Counted from the stretch's first letter, positions 49,057-57,479 are shown. The stretch: DNA of 64,000 nt from Gynuella sunshinyii YC6258 (GCF_000940805.1 NZ_CP007142.1:5184593-5248592); one strand, 5' to 3'. Numbers and translations are program-made. The notes: generated by a model from the letters alone, not told the origin.

Positions 49057-49084
49057 GACTTGGAACAAGTCGTATATGCGCCCT
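49057..49084 (+). other. IncQ-like origin of transfer (oriT) with nic region
   Basis: GACTTG-GAA-CAAGTC (49057-49071) is a perfect inverted repeat. One base later comes TATATGCGCCCT (49073-49084), which matches the Q-type nic consensus (TAAATGCGCCCT in R1162/RSF1010 as I recall it). It lies 46 bp upstream of the relaxase start, between relaxase and the divergent 118-aa gene, exactly where IncQ oriT is found. Nicking should occur within GCGCCC. Confidence 0.75.
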
Positions 49085-49270
49085 TCAGTTGCCAGGGAGG
49101 CTTGCTCCGTGCCAGCTTTAAAGTCTGTGCAATGCTCGCTCCCGCTCGCCCAACGTGCCGTTTAATTGCGCGTTAACTTGTTGATATTTAAGGACTTTTT
49201 CCTTTACCCGAAAACTATCAGGCATTAATCTGGATGGGAAGAAAATTTGTTCATTTAGTGGAGGTTGTAA

Positions 49271-49627
49271 ATGTCTTTAAAGCCAAAACAGCGGCGCCTT
49301 TTGGAAGAGGAAGCCCAACGTAACCCTGGAGGGCCAGCAGCCCAGATTCTCAAGAACCTTGCTCAGGAAGAAGCGAAGGCAATTGACCTAATGCGACAAG
49401 CCAGCGAACAAGCAAAAAAAGATATGACCCGACAGAAAATTCTGATCGGTGTAGCCGTTCTCTCAGAGTGCGAGAAAAACCCCACGTTTAGAGAGCGTTT
49501 TGAAAAAGTTTTATCCAGGCATTTAACCGCGACACGAGACAAAGAAATCATGAGCCGATTTGGCTGGGAGATGGAAAATGAAAACACTGAAAATAATATT
49601 GATTCTGCTCCCGCTACTGCTGAGTAG
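49271..49627 (+). CDS. probable mobilization accessory protein (MobC position)
   Basis: The 118-aa basic helical protein (KPKQRRLLEEEAQRNPGGPAAQIL, then RQKILIGVAVLSECEKNPTFRERFEKVL) begins after GGAGG. It is divergent from the relaxase over oriT. Small proteins at this place in IncQ-type systems (MobC) help melt oriT. The family match is by position and composition only, and the sequence has no motif I can name. It overlaps the start of the TraY-like gene by 50 bp in a different frame. Confidence 0.6.
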   Translation: MSLKPKQRRLLEEEAQRNPGGPAAQILKNLAQEEAKAIDLMRQASEQAKKDMTRQKILIGVAVLSECEKNPTFRERFEKVLSRHLTATRDKEIMSRFGWEMENENTENNIDSAPATAE

Positions 49628-51893
49628 TTCGGGGGCCTTTGCATCGATCACCGATGTTGATCCGCAGGATAAAAGCCTCGAATATCTGCGCTACATTTTT
49701 GGTTCAACTGTTGATGTCATAACAGGTGGAACCGGACCAGCCAATCCAGATTCTGTTCTTGGTGCAATGTCACAAATTCTCAACACAGGAATGCTCGTTT
49801 TTACCGGCCTTATTATTGGCTATGTGTTTCTGACTGGAGTGCTGAATTCGGCACACGAAGGCAATCCATTAGGCCGAATGTATTCAACCATGTGGGTGCC
49901 TTTGAGAATGGTTGTCGCGCTGGCTTTAGTTTTGCCATTTAGTGGTGGTTATTCGACTATGCAGATCGGTGTTATGTGGTTAGCCGGGCATGGTATCGGG
50001 CTCGCCAATTCAACCTGGAATGCAGCTCTGGATCACATCACAGGCACCGGTACTCTATACCCGCCACAGATCACTGTCGATTATGAAAATACCGCTATGA
50101 GAATCCTCGAATCGAGGGTGTGCATGCACGGCATTAACACGGCAGACAGACACATAAACGTGGAAGAAAAACCGGTCGAAATTGTTGATGATGATCAGGT
50201 GGTATCAGTCCGTTCCTCTGGGACAACAGAAGCCCCGCTTGTGCCTGTCCAGCATCGTGTAATGCAGCGCTATGATTCGGTGTATGGATTGGCCGGAGCG
50301 GGTATTGCTTACGGTGCTGCCTGGCTTAGCGGCTTCCCAAATGGCATTCCCAGATCTTACGGCTCAAATCCGTGCGGATCTATCACGTTGGAGTTTGCGG
50401 AAATAGACGAAGGCACCGCGATAGATACACCCGTTCGGAGTTTCCAAAATAAGGTGATTGCGGCACATGCACAGCTTGATGAGGACCTTGATTCCCTGGC
50501 TCGTGAAATTGTTCTGAGCACTGTGGATGAAACCGCCCCCGCACCGGATCAAACAGCCTACAATCTGGCCGTTAATAATTTTAAAATGGAATACCAAAAG
50601 GCCATCTCAGATGCTTTGAGTGAGATTGCCAGTGCTCGCGTTAATAAGTGGGCAGGGGGCAACCCGGACGCCGCTGGAATGACTGTAGGGGCTCGTGATG
50701 CCGGATGGATCTCAGTGGGTGCCTGGTACTGGGATTTGCAGCGAGTTAATGCAGAAACCCAGAAAATGGTTTCAGTTAAAGCGGAACTCGTGGGGCCGAC
50801 AGAGGCAGCGCTGGAGCATGACGACTACCAGTCGTTCATGGATGGTCTGGCAGCATACTCTCAGAATATGCTGGTCACAGATCCAGCCACAGGCACACCG
50901 GTAAATGCGCTGGAACGCAGCACCTATGCCGACGATAACGCTACTTTAGGTTTTGTAATGGGTCGCGTTGAATCCGTTATCAATTTTGCGTTATCCGAAC
51001 CCGATCCAGTAGCAGGGCTGGCCAACGTCGGGCATGTGATCATTGGGACGTTTGAAACGGCACTGACCGCTGCATTCGTCTCCGATCTGGCGGCCTGCGT
51101 TGCTGACGACACCAGTGAGGCAGTGGGCGGTTTGATTGGTGGTGCGGCCCGTCCCGTCACCAGTACGCTATGCCGGATGACAAACAAGGCGTTGTGGTCA
51201 TTGGTCGGCGCTGGCCTGCTGCTGATCCCTATTGCGTTAATGCTGGCCTTTTATCTGCCTGCCACACCTATGATTCTCTGGATTATGGGGGTCGCCGGTT
51301 GGTTCGTGATGCTCATCGAGGCCGTGATAGCGGCTCCTATATGGGCTGTAAGTCATGCCATGCCGGAAGGTTCCGGGTTCATCGGGGAAAGAGCCAAAGC
51401 GGGTTACATGGTCGCGTTGAGTGTGTTCCTTCGACCTGCGTTAGCCATATTCGGGTTTTTCGCATCCATGCTCCTGGTTATCGTAATGCTGAAGGTGGTC
51501 ATGCTCATATTTTTGCCTGCCATGAGTGGCATGATCGGCGACTCAATCAGCGGCGTGGTAACCGCAGTCGCAATGCTGGGAATTTTCACCGTGCTGATAA
51601 TCCAGATCGCTCATCGAGCGTTTGGATTGATACATGAAGTACCGGACAAAGTGCTGCGTTACATCGGCGGGGGATCTGAAAATCTCGGTGAAGCGAGCCA
51701 GGAGCAGCAGAGCCGCTCCGTATTCGTTGGTGGCGCGGCTAAAGTTGTTGGAGGAGCTGGCCACACCATGCGGGATAAAACGCGCGGAGGCGCTCAAAGC
51801 ATGGCTGACGCGGCTGGAAGTGGGCTAAAAAATGCGGCTGGGGCAGCCAAAACAGGCATGAGTAAAATCTCTAAAATGCTCAGCCCGAAATAA
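49578..51893 (+). CDS. traY: orphan DotA/TraY-family type IVB secretion membrane protein
   Basis: The 771-aa protein has a signal peptide (MKTLKIILILLPLLLSSSGAFA) and DPQDKSLEYLRYIFGSTVDVI. The DotA/TraY hallmark GNPLGRMYSTMWVPLRMVVALALVLPFSGGYSTMQIGVMWLAGHGIGLANSTWN follows, then a long soluble loop and at least five C-terminal membrane helices. In IncI plasmids TraY is an inner-membrane channel-like component and the target of entry exclusion. No other type IVB gene is present, so it may replace or modify the helper's TraY during transfer. ATG 49578 follows GGGAG. Confidence 0.86.
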   Translation: MKTLKIILILLPLLLSSSGAFASITDVDPQDKSLEYLRYIFGSTVDVITGGTGPANPDSVLGAMSQILNTGMLVFTGLIIGYVFLTGVLNSAHEGNPLGRMYSTMWVPLRMVVALALVLPFSGGYSTMQIGVMWLAGHGIGLANSTWNAALDHITGTGTLYPPQITVDYENTAMRILESRVCMHGINTADRHINVEEKPVEIVDDDQVVSVRSSGTTEAPLVPVQHRVMQRYDSVYGLAGAGIAYGAAWLSGFPNGIPRSYGSNPCGSITLEFAEIDEGTAIDTPVRSFQNKVIAAHAQLDEDLDSLAREIVLSTVDETAPAPDQTAYNLAVNNFKMEYQKAISDALSEIASARVNKWAGGNPDAAGMTVGARDAGWISVGAWYWDLQRVNAETQKMVSVKAELVGPTEAALEHDDYQSFMDGLAAYSQNMLVTDPATGTPVNALERSTYADDNATLGFVMGRVESVINFALSEPDPVAGLANVGHVIIGTFETALTAAFVSDLAACVADDTSEAVGGLIGGAARPVTSTLCRMTNKALWSLVGAGLLLIPIALMLAFYLPATPMILWIMGVAGWFVMLIEAVIAAPIWAVSHAMPEGSGFIGERAKAGYMVALSVFLRPALAIFGFFASMLLVIVMLKVVMLIFLPAMSGMIGDSISGVVTAVAMLGIFTVLIIQIAHRAFGLIHEVPDKVLRYIGGGSENLGEASQEQQSRSVFVGGAAKVVGGAGHTMRDKTRGGAQSMADAAGSGLKNAAGAAKTGMSKISKMLSPK

Positions 51894-51900
51894 AATAGGA

Positions 51901-52287
51901 CTACAGCCTAAACCAGCCAGCAAAAGCCAGGAAGTCCAGTGCTTCCGCCAGTGGTTCCAGCACGGATGCCGGAACCGTTGTATTGATCCAGTAAGCTACA
52001 ACGCCACTGCTGAAAATCGCTGGATGCCCCATGATTCCCACCAGGTTAGTAATGATCAGAACTGCGATCGCAATATTCCAGGGCAGGTAAATCCCTGTCC
52101 ATGAGTGAATCCTGCGACGAATCGGCGGAACAAGGCAGCCAACTAAAACTAAGATACACAGCAGCCACAATGCGCCACAGCCTACCCCGAGTGCGATTGA
52201 CTCCCAAGTCTGTCTGCCCCAATCATCAGCGGCCAGACGCTCGGCCCATTTAGCCAGCTCTCGCTGGCTCATCAAAAAGTCACTCAT
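51901..52287 (-). CDS. small multi-helix membrane protein
   Basis: The 128-aa protein has a charged N-terminus and a predicted helix (SIALGVGCGALWLLCILVLVGCL). A second helix (NIAIAVLIITNLVGIMG) and a C-terminal hydrophobic segment follow. It is the last gene of the KfrA operon and converges on the TraY-like gene 7 bp away. Position and size would suit an entry-exclusion or transfer-modifying protein. That is a guess; I do not recognise the family. Confidence 0.6.
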   Translation of the reverse strand: MSDFLMSQRELAKWAERLAADDWGRQTWESIALGVGCGALWLLCILVLVGCLVPPIRRRIHSWTGIYLPWNIAIAVLIITNLVGIMGHPAIFSSGVVAYWINTTVPASVLEPLAEALDFLAFAGWFRL

Positions 52288-52394
52288 GATGCGACATTCC
52301 TCTCTATATTTTTATGGCAGTTTGCTTCAACGTACCGCTATATAGATACCTGTCAAATCAACTGGAAACCCGGCTTGCACCGGGTTATAAAAGC

Positions 52395-52622
52395 TCACTT
52401 TTCGTCTATGAAAGCGGCGGCAGAGTTGGCCAGGCGATCCTGCCCTCGCAACACGCGAACAGTTACCCAGGCAACCGTGGCACAGTAAAAAATGGCCGCT
52501 CCAGTTAGCACCTCACTTGAAACACTTCCTGCCAGGGCATTCATAATTCCCAGGCAAATAGTCATCGCAACTGCCACGCCTACGCAGTGGATTAGAATCG
52601 CTGAAATTTTTCCTTTAGTCAT
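52395..52622 (-). CDS. small two-helix membrane protein
   Basis: The 75-aa protein has two membrane segments (ILIHCVGVAVAMTICLGIMNALA and VLTGAAIFYCATVAWVTV). Its ATG overlaps the stop of the preceding gene (ATGA), so translation is coupled in the kfrA operon. The function is unknown. Confidence 0.6.
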   Translation of the reverse strand: MTKGKISAILIHCVGVAVAMTICLGIMNALAGSVSSEVLTGAAIFYCATVAWVTVRVLRGQDRLANSAAAFIDEK

Positions 52623-52903
52623 TGTAAGGTCACCTCATGATTGTATTGATTAATGACCCTAAAATAGTGGTCAGCCTGTATATATTCGGCAAGCGTTAAC
52701 TGCACATTTCCGTAAAAACCTGATTCACCAAAGCTCAATACTCCCCCCTCGTAATCGCCTTTTTCTACATGCTGTAAAACGGCTGAATGCAATGGTGCTG
52801 TAACCGAGGCCTGACGGCCGAAGAGCCGTATTACCTCGTTGTCGGTATCAAACACGATTTGTTCATCATCTGAATTGCAACGCTGTATAGAAAAAACGGC
52901 CAT
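52619..52903 (-). CDS. hypothetical protein in kfrA operon
   Basis: The 94-aa soluble protein of beta-rich appearance (DEQIVFDTDNEVIRLFGRQASV, FYGNVQLTLAEYIQADHYFRVI) has no recognised motif. Its start lies one base past the preceding stop, and its own end overlaps the next gene. This gives the coding call good support. Confidence 0.58.
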   Translation of the reverse strand: MAVFSIQRCNSDDEQIVFDTDNEVIRLFGRQASVTAPLHSAVLQHVEKGDYEGGVLSFGESGFYGNVQLTLAEYIQADHYFRVINQYNHEVTLQ

Positions 52904-52904
52904 G

Positions 52905-53177
52905 TCATACCTCCTGACTACTGGACTGGTGGCGAACGATTATTCCCCAATTTTTGACGGTAAGGCAGCCATCGTTGCGTGATCGCTCAATGACAACCTG
53001 ATAGTTACTCTGCAATTGTTTAAAACGGGATTCAAGTTCCCTCTCAGTTAGACCGGTACTTGATGCCAACCCCGCCACTGTAGGACGCTCGATGCGCTCC
53101 AACGCCACTATGACAGGCAAAACCCGTTTGAACTCTCGTGAGTGAATATCTCTTACTGTAAGATCGGCATCAGCCAT
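52905..53177 (-). CDS. small winged-helix-like protein
   Basis: The 90-aa protein has a helix-turn-helix pattern (RPTVAGLASSTGLTERELESRFKQL) followed by beta strands (YQVVIERSRNDGCLTVKNWGIIVRH), as in winged-helix DNA-binding proteins. It lies between kfrA (68 bp upstream) and the two small genes. It may regulate the element's operons. The fold is inferred from pattern only. Confidence 0.6.
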   Translation of the reverse strand: MADADLTVRDIHSREFKRVLPVIVALERIERPTVAGLASSTGLTERELESRFKQLQSNYQVVIERSRNDGCLTVKNWGIIVRHQSSSQEV

Positions 53178-53244
53178 GAATCACCTCCTGGTTAGGTGGT
53201 TGTGGTTAGTCCTGGTTGAGTGTGTCCGCACTCAGCCAGGATGC

Positions 53245-53853
53245 TTATGCTTTTTTACCCGGAGCATTTGTTTTGATGCTCTCAGAAAGTTTTTCGAGCT
53301 GTGCCAGTAATTTTTCCTCTCTTTCCTGGGCAGCCTGCAAGCTCTTTTCATACTGGCTACAGCGCTCTGCCAATACGGCAGCCTGGGTACCGGATTCTGC
53401 CAGCTCCGCTTTAGCAGATTGTGAAGCCTGATCCAGCTCATCGACTTTTTGCTCCAGGCTTTTAACCTGGTCTTTGAGATCATCGATTTGCTGCTCCTGC
53501 TGCTCGCTTACCGCGATGGTTTCATCCAGCTTTTCCTGCATCAGGCTACGTTCTTGCGCAAGCTTTTCACGGTCAGCTTGGATTTCTTCATCCGCAGCTA
53601 CTCTTGCCTGCCTCCATATTTGCTGAATTAGTGTCTGAGCATCCGCAGCCAATTGCTCGGGCATCTCAGGTACTTGCGAGGCTTCAGCATCTTTCCCATC
53701 CGCTTCACGCCATGAATCCAGATGCTTTTGAATGGTGGCCATTCCACCGCGATCACCCAACAACTTGCGAATCTTTGGAGCGCTGGGGCGCTCACCACTC
53801 TCGACCAACCTACGGGCGGCGGTAGAAACATCCTCAAAAGTAATTCTGCTCAT
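53245..53853 (-). CDS. kfrA: KfrA-like DNA-binding coiled-coil protein
   Basis: The 202-aa protein has the KfrA N-terminal DNA-binding domain (ITFEDVSTAARRLVESGERPSAPKIRKLLGDRGGMATIQKHLDSW). A coiled coil runs from about residue 85 to the end (REKLAQERSLMQEKLDETIAVSEQQEQQIDDLKDQVKSLEQKVDEL). In IncP and IncW plasmids KfrA binds its own promoter and aids stable inheritance. A 12-bp palindrome 64 bp upstream is the likely operator. Its presence supports plasmid ancestry for this island. Confidence 0.87.
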   Translation of the reverse strand: MSRITFEDVSTAARRLVESGERPSAPKIRKLLGDRGGMATIQKHLDSWREADGKDAEASQVPEMPEQLAADAQTLIQQIWRQARVAADEEIQADREKLAQERSLMQEKLDETIAVSEQQEQQIDDLKDQVKSLEQKVDELDQASQSAKAELAESGTQAAVLAERCSQYEKSLQAAQEREEKLLAQLEKLSESIKTNAPGKKA

Positions 53854-54236
53854 ATTTGGATTCCTGCAATAACTTAGCTTTCCGTAATTATCCGATCAAA
53901 GACCATTAAAGTCAAGTGTAATTACCGTATTTACGTAATTACGGTAATTACCAATAAAGGAAATAAAAATTGTCACTACCAGGCGCATGTCTATTTCATG
54001 GGGAGTATGTAATTACGCTCAGCGTCGGCGCCACCTTCATCAGCCTTGCCAAAACCGGTCAATCTGGTATCTTGAATATCGGAGCTGAATGCCAAGGCTG
54101 TAAGTGACCTAAAAGACAGCAAGCTGAACTACCTGCCAATTGCAGTTGATCTTTATTAACCCTGCTGGCAAGCGTAGTGATTTAAACACTTACCACTACC
54201 TTCAAAGTCCAGCATTGTTAAGAAAGGATCACTCCT
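53854..54236. promoter_or_regulatory. kfrA divergent regulatory region with palindromic operators
   Basis: The 383-bp gap separates kfrA from the divergent 380-aa gene. GTAATTACCGTA (53918-53929) and TACGGTAATTAC (53940-53951) form a perfect 12-bp inverted repeat with a 10-bp spacer. The 8-bp palindrome GTAATTAC occurs at 53918, 53935, 53944 and again at 54009. This is a strong candidate KfrA operator controlling both directions. No gene is present. A clear ribosome site (GGATCACTCCT region) precedes 54237. Confidence 0.75.
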
Positions 54237-55379
54237 ATGAGTACTGATCTCTCAAAACTGTGTGCAGATTTCCTGCGTCAAAATCATACGTCTCGTTCTA
54301 CTGAAAAGCTGAAAGCGTCCCATGCCAGAGAGCTGGTGGCGGCATTTTTTGGGTATAAGAGCCATGCAGCACTTATGGCCGAGAAGGCCTATCCACTGGA
54401 TCGGCTCGAAGAGGCATATATCTTCGTTCCCGATATACCGCTCATGAATGACAGGCGTGCAAAGCTAGGCGGCCTGCCAGATGATCTTACCTCGTCAATC
54501 GACATCGCCAAGCTCTTATCAGGCATGCTTTCCGATGAGGGGTTATGCGGTGGAAATATCTGGCTCTATGACTCGCTGGAAACCTACATTGCCGAGGTCT
54601 TACTTCCTGATTGTCAAACGCTGATAGATGATCAACTGTCGGGCACGATGGCAGAAACAAACGCGGGATTTTTCGATTCACCATATTATGACGATGTGCA
54701 GATCGAAGATCGTGGTGATGAGCTGGTAGCAATCGCCAAAACCCAGTACAAGGGCGAGCCACTGGATGACAAGCCCTTCTGTGGGGACACCATTGATATG
54801 GTTGTCCAGGTGGCATTGCCCCGTATGGCTGGTAAACGCGGTTTCTACGATTTCGAGCTGGAAGTTGGTGGCAGCGTCAATGACGACTGGGTTGATCCTG
54901 AACTGCGATACGGCAAACGCCCTCGGAGCAATTTAGCAGCAGAGCTTGGTATTACGAACGATGATCTGGAATTGCTGGAATGGGAAACACTGGAAAACAG
55001 TAGTGATGATGGTCTGCTCTATGACTATGTGTTGACCTTTGATGAAAGCTGTCCACTTGAGATATTGGAAAAGATCGATGGCTTGAATGACGACCGAACC
55101 ATCCGAGTGAGCGTCAATGCTTTTGATAACCCCTATCCAGATGAGCCGGATGAAGCTATGCATTACGAGGTTCCAAACGTCCGCCCCAAGGATCAGTGGC
55201 TTGAAATGACTGGCGGATTTCGGTTCGGTGAAACCCTGGAGCAGTTTCAACACAGGCAGGCTGAAATCCATGCTTTGCGTAACCGCATTGCTCAGGGGCA
55301 AGCTACGCCAAACGATATTGATCGTTTATCGCACCTGTTGGGCACCGATCAGGACGATGAGTTCGGTGATATGTTCTAA
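54237..55379 (+). CDS. large acidic hypothetical protein of the island
   Basis: I cannot assign this 380-aa protein. The N-terminus (LSKLCADFLRQNHTSRSTEKLKASHARELVAAFFGYKSHAALMAEK) resembles a short helical module seen at the start of several plasmid-borne proteins. The rest is highly acidic (EDRGDELVAIAKTQYKGEPLDD, NDDLELLEWETLENSSDDGLLYDY) with no catalytic motif visible. It is divergent from kfrA and likely shares its operators. The low pI could suit a DNA mimic, but that is speculation. Confidence 0.6.
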   Translation: MSTDLSKLCADFLRQNHTSRSTEKLKASHARELVAAFFGYKSHAALMAEKAYPLDRLEEAYIFVPDIPLMNDRRAKLGGLPDDLTSSIDIAKLLSGMLSDEGLCGGNIWLYDSLETYIAEVLLPDCQTLIDDQLSGTMAETNAGFFDSPYYDDVQIEDRGDELVAIAKTQYKGEPLDDKPFCGDTIDMVVQVALPRMAGKRGFYDFELEVGGSVNDDWVDPELRYGKRPRSNLAAELGITNDDLELLEWETLENSSDDGLLYDYVLTFDESCPLEILEKIDGLNDDRTIRVSVNAFDNPYPDEPDEAMHYEVPNVRPKDQWLEMTGGFRFGETLEQFQHRQAEIHALRNRIAQGQATPNDIDRLSHLLGTDQDDEFGDMF

Positions 55380-55503
55380 CGGCTGATAACGCATGCCGGA
55401 CCAAAAATGGCTGTTTGCGGGGATTTTTGAAGGGGCAACGCTCCTTCCACTAAATGATTTTTCTTCCAAACTTTTCTTCCCGTTCTTGTAGAAACCCAAG
55501 GCC

Positions 55504-55526
55504 AGTCGCCGCACCCAGCGGCGGCT
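55504..55526. repeat. GC-rich hairpin near the iterons
   Basis: AGTCGCCGC and GCGGCGGCT form a 9-bp stem (one G-T pair) around ACCCA. It lies 38 bp from the first iteron. IncQ origins carry hairpins used for single-strand initiation (ssi), so it could be part of the replication origin. Confidence 0.45.
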
Positions 55527-55563
55527 GCGCCGGATCTGAATATCCTATATATCCTGCCAACTT

Positions 55564-55641
55564 CGGGCGGGTGTGCGACGTTTCGGGCGGCTGTGCGACA
55601 CCTCCGGGCGGGTGTGCGACGCTATCGGGCGGGTGTGCGAC
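55564..55641. repeat. four iteron-like direct repeats (probable oriV)
   Basis: CGGGCGGGTGTGCGAC occurs at 55564, 55605 and 55626 and, with one change (CGGGCGGCTGTGCGAC), at 55584. Spacing is 20, 21 and 21 bp. Tandem repeats of this period next to a RepC-like gene match IncQ-type iterons. The last copy overlaps the 3' end of that gene and encodes its last residues. Confidence 0.72.
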
Positions 55642-56395
55642 GATCTGAAGGGACTGCACTTACTTTTCGGACTCTGCCTCCATCAATAACAATACCAATT
55701 TGCTCTAGCCTCTCAACATCCTCCCTCAAGCGAAAGCGGGCATCCCTCAACGCCTTTCCTGAAATCTCTCCAGACACCGCCAGAATTACGGTATCCAGAA
55801 ACCAGCCCCCTGCTGGCTCGTTTTTGTGACTCAGGACATGCCTGGCAACCGCCTGACCGATTCCATGCCGCAGCCGAGCAATTGGAGCCGGATTGTAGTA
55901 AAGGGCCAAATCGCGCTCCAGAAGCTCTACCAGCGCCTTTCCCAGGCGTACTTTCCACAGATTTCGAGTGCCTCCCGTTAGTGGATCGGGACGGGTCTTA
56001 ATAGAAGGATCACGGTGATCAATCAGATGGCCGGCGATGGGCACGTCAAACTGTGGTCTTTTGATGGTGATAATTGCTGCGCACAGCTCAACCAACAGTT
56101 TCTCCATCTGCGCGAAGCTATACCGACTGTCTGACAGGGTTTTTCGCACGTTAGCCGGGTCAACCAATAACTCAACCCCACCATCCGAAATAGCTCGACT
56201 ATCCTCAGCGCAGTAGAGAATTGCCTCCAACAAATCAGCGTGGCGCTGGCCTAACCTACCAATTACCCGGCAACGCCCAAATGGGGTTTCCAGCCAATTC
56301 CCCTCCCGGTATTTGGGCCGTTGGCTGGGCTGGAACAGCATCAGTCGGGCCTGTGTGATTGTGCTGGTTGGGGCGACCAGGTTACCACTCTTCAT
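55622..56395 (-). CDS. repC: RepC-like iteron-binding replication initiator
   Basis: The 257-aa protein directly follows repA (14-bp overlap), the same order as repA-repC in RSF1010. It contains winged-helix-like pieces (GQRHADLLEAILYCAEDS, YSFAQMEKLLVELCAAII, LRHGIGQAVARHVLSHKNEPAGGWFLDTVI). RepC binds iterons at oriV to open DNA for the RepA helicase. Four iterons overlap its 3' end. Similarity to RSF1010 RepC itself is weak by eye, so the name rests mainly on gene order and iterons. Confidence 0.65.
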   Translation of the reverse strand: MKSGNLVAPTSTITQARLMLFQPSQRPKYREGNWLETPFGRCRVIGRLGQRHADLLEAILYCAEDSRAISDGGVELLVDPANVRKTLSDSRYSFAQMEKLLVELCAAIITIKRPQFDVPIAGHLIDHRDPSIKTRPDPLTGGTRNLWKVRLGKALVELLERDLALYYNPAPIARLRHGIGQAVARHVLSHKNEPAGGWFLDTVILAVSGEISGKALRDARFRLREDVERLEQIGIVIDGGRVRKVSAVPSDRRTPAR

Positions 56396-57272
56396 TAGCT
56401 TCCCCGACCTTAAAAGGAGTGGCCTTTTTGCCGCTATCGCTGCTTTTGGCTGCTATCAAATCCACAGGCAGGAGTACCCCTCCATTTCGCCGCTCATACC
56501 ACGTATCGGGCTGATCCATTGTATAGTTCTGTTTACTAACACCGAACCGCACAAAAGATTTTCTGCGATCATTATTTATAGGTTGCCGGTCATAAGCCCT
56601 ATCACTTAACTTCCTGGCTTCCACCTCTGACATTCGCGCTACAAATCCGCACCAACGCGCGTTGTCAACCAATGCTGAAGCACCTCGTGCAGCCTGCTGC
56701 TGATCGGCCTGCCCCTCTCTGGCCGCCCCTTTATTGACGTGGTGCAGATAAAGAATCGATGCACCTGTTTCCACCGCAATATACTCAAGTGTTGAAACAA
56801 GTCGTGACATATCTCCATTGCTATTTTCGTCGAGCGAGTGAACACGACTTAATGTGTCCAGGACGATTAATCTAGCCCCAGCACCCAACTCAATAAGCCA
56901 ATCACTGTGCTTTTTGTCCATGACGTTCAAGCGGCGGCCCATGATCGACTCAAGCGCAAGATTGCTCGCAATTGCCTCACGGGCCGGATTTTTTAAATGC
57001 TGGCCAATTGCGTGAATCCGCCCCACTAAAACAGATTCAGGATCCTCTCCAGCTAAGTAAACTACGCGCCCAGTTTGCTGGGGCTTAATCTGTAAAAGAT
57101 CGCCGCCGGCAACGCTGCAAGCAATTGACATAACCGCTTCCAAAGCCCAAAAGCTCTTTCCTGTTGCACCAGGTGCAACCAGTGCCCCGACCGTTCCAGA
57201 CAAAAAGCCTGGCCAAATAAAATCAAGCGGCGGCGGCTGATTAGAAAACGCTGCTAGAATATCAATCGCCAC
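56382..57272 (-). CDS. repA: IncQ-type RepA replicative helicase
   Basis: The 296-aa protein closely follows RSF1010 RepA: ILAAFSNQPPPLDFIWPGFLSGTVGALVAPGATGKS with Walker A GATGKS at 35-40. It continues with GRVVYLAGEDPESVL, RLIVLDTLSRVH, ILYLHHVNKGAAREG and QQQAARGASALVDNARW, ending FGVSKQNYTM. RepA is a hexameric 5'-3' helicase. It starts with GTG directly after the stop of the AlpA-like gene. This is the strongest single indicator that the island derives from an IncQ-like plasmid. Confidence 0.92.
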   Translation of the reverse strand: MAIDILAAFSNQPPPLDFIWPGFLSGTVGALVAPGATGKSFWALEAVMSIACSVAGGDLLQIKPQQTGRVVYLAGEDPESVLVGRIHAIGQHLKNPAREAIASNLALESIMGRRLNVMDKKHSDWLIELGAGARLIVLDTLSRVHSLDENSNGDMSRLVSTLEYIAVETGASILYLHHVNKGAAREGQADQQQAARGASALVDNARWCGFVARMSEVEARKLSDRAYDRQPINNDRRKSFVRFGVSKQNYTMDQPDTWYERRNGGVLLPVDLIAAKSSDSGKKATPFKVGEANEEW

Positions 57273-57479
57273 TTAGTTACTCCCCTGAGTCAACAGCCCA
57301 CCTTGCTCGGCGAGCCATTTATGCAGTTCAGATTGAGGGAATAATCGACGGCGACCCACCTTGACAGAGGGTGGCATAAGCTCCCCTCTGCTCATGCGGT
57401 TGCGCAGGCCACCAGTTGACATACAAAGCAGGTCTGCGACCTGCTCATAAGTCAAATATTTTTCATTGGTTGTAGGCAT
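57273..57479 (-). CDS. AlpA/excisionase-type helix-turn-helix protein
   Basis: The 68-aa protein has the AlpA/MerR-like helix-turn-helix fold (YLTYEQVADLLCMSTGGLRNRMSRGELMPPSVKVGRRRLFPQSELHKWLAEQ). In integrative elements these proteins act as excisionases or as repA/int regulators. It lies directly upstream of repA, with TAA followed immediately by the GTG start, so it probably also controls replication genes. Confidence 0.82.
   Translation of the reverse strand: MPTTNEKYLTYEQVADLLCMSTGGLRNRMSRGELMPPSVKVGRRRLFPQSELHKWLAEQGGLLTQGSN

Noticed and set aside
55564-55641. Possible CRISPR array
   Set aside because: Units are 16 bp with 4-5-bp gaps that are not unique spacers; no cas genes. Iterons fit better.
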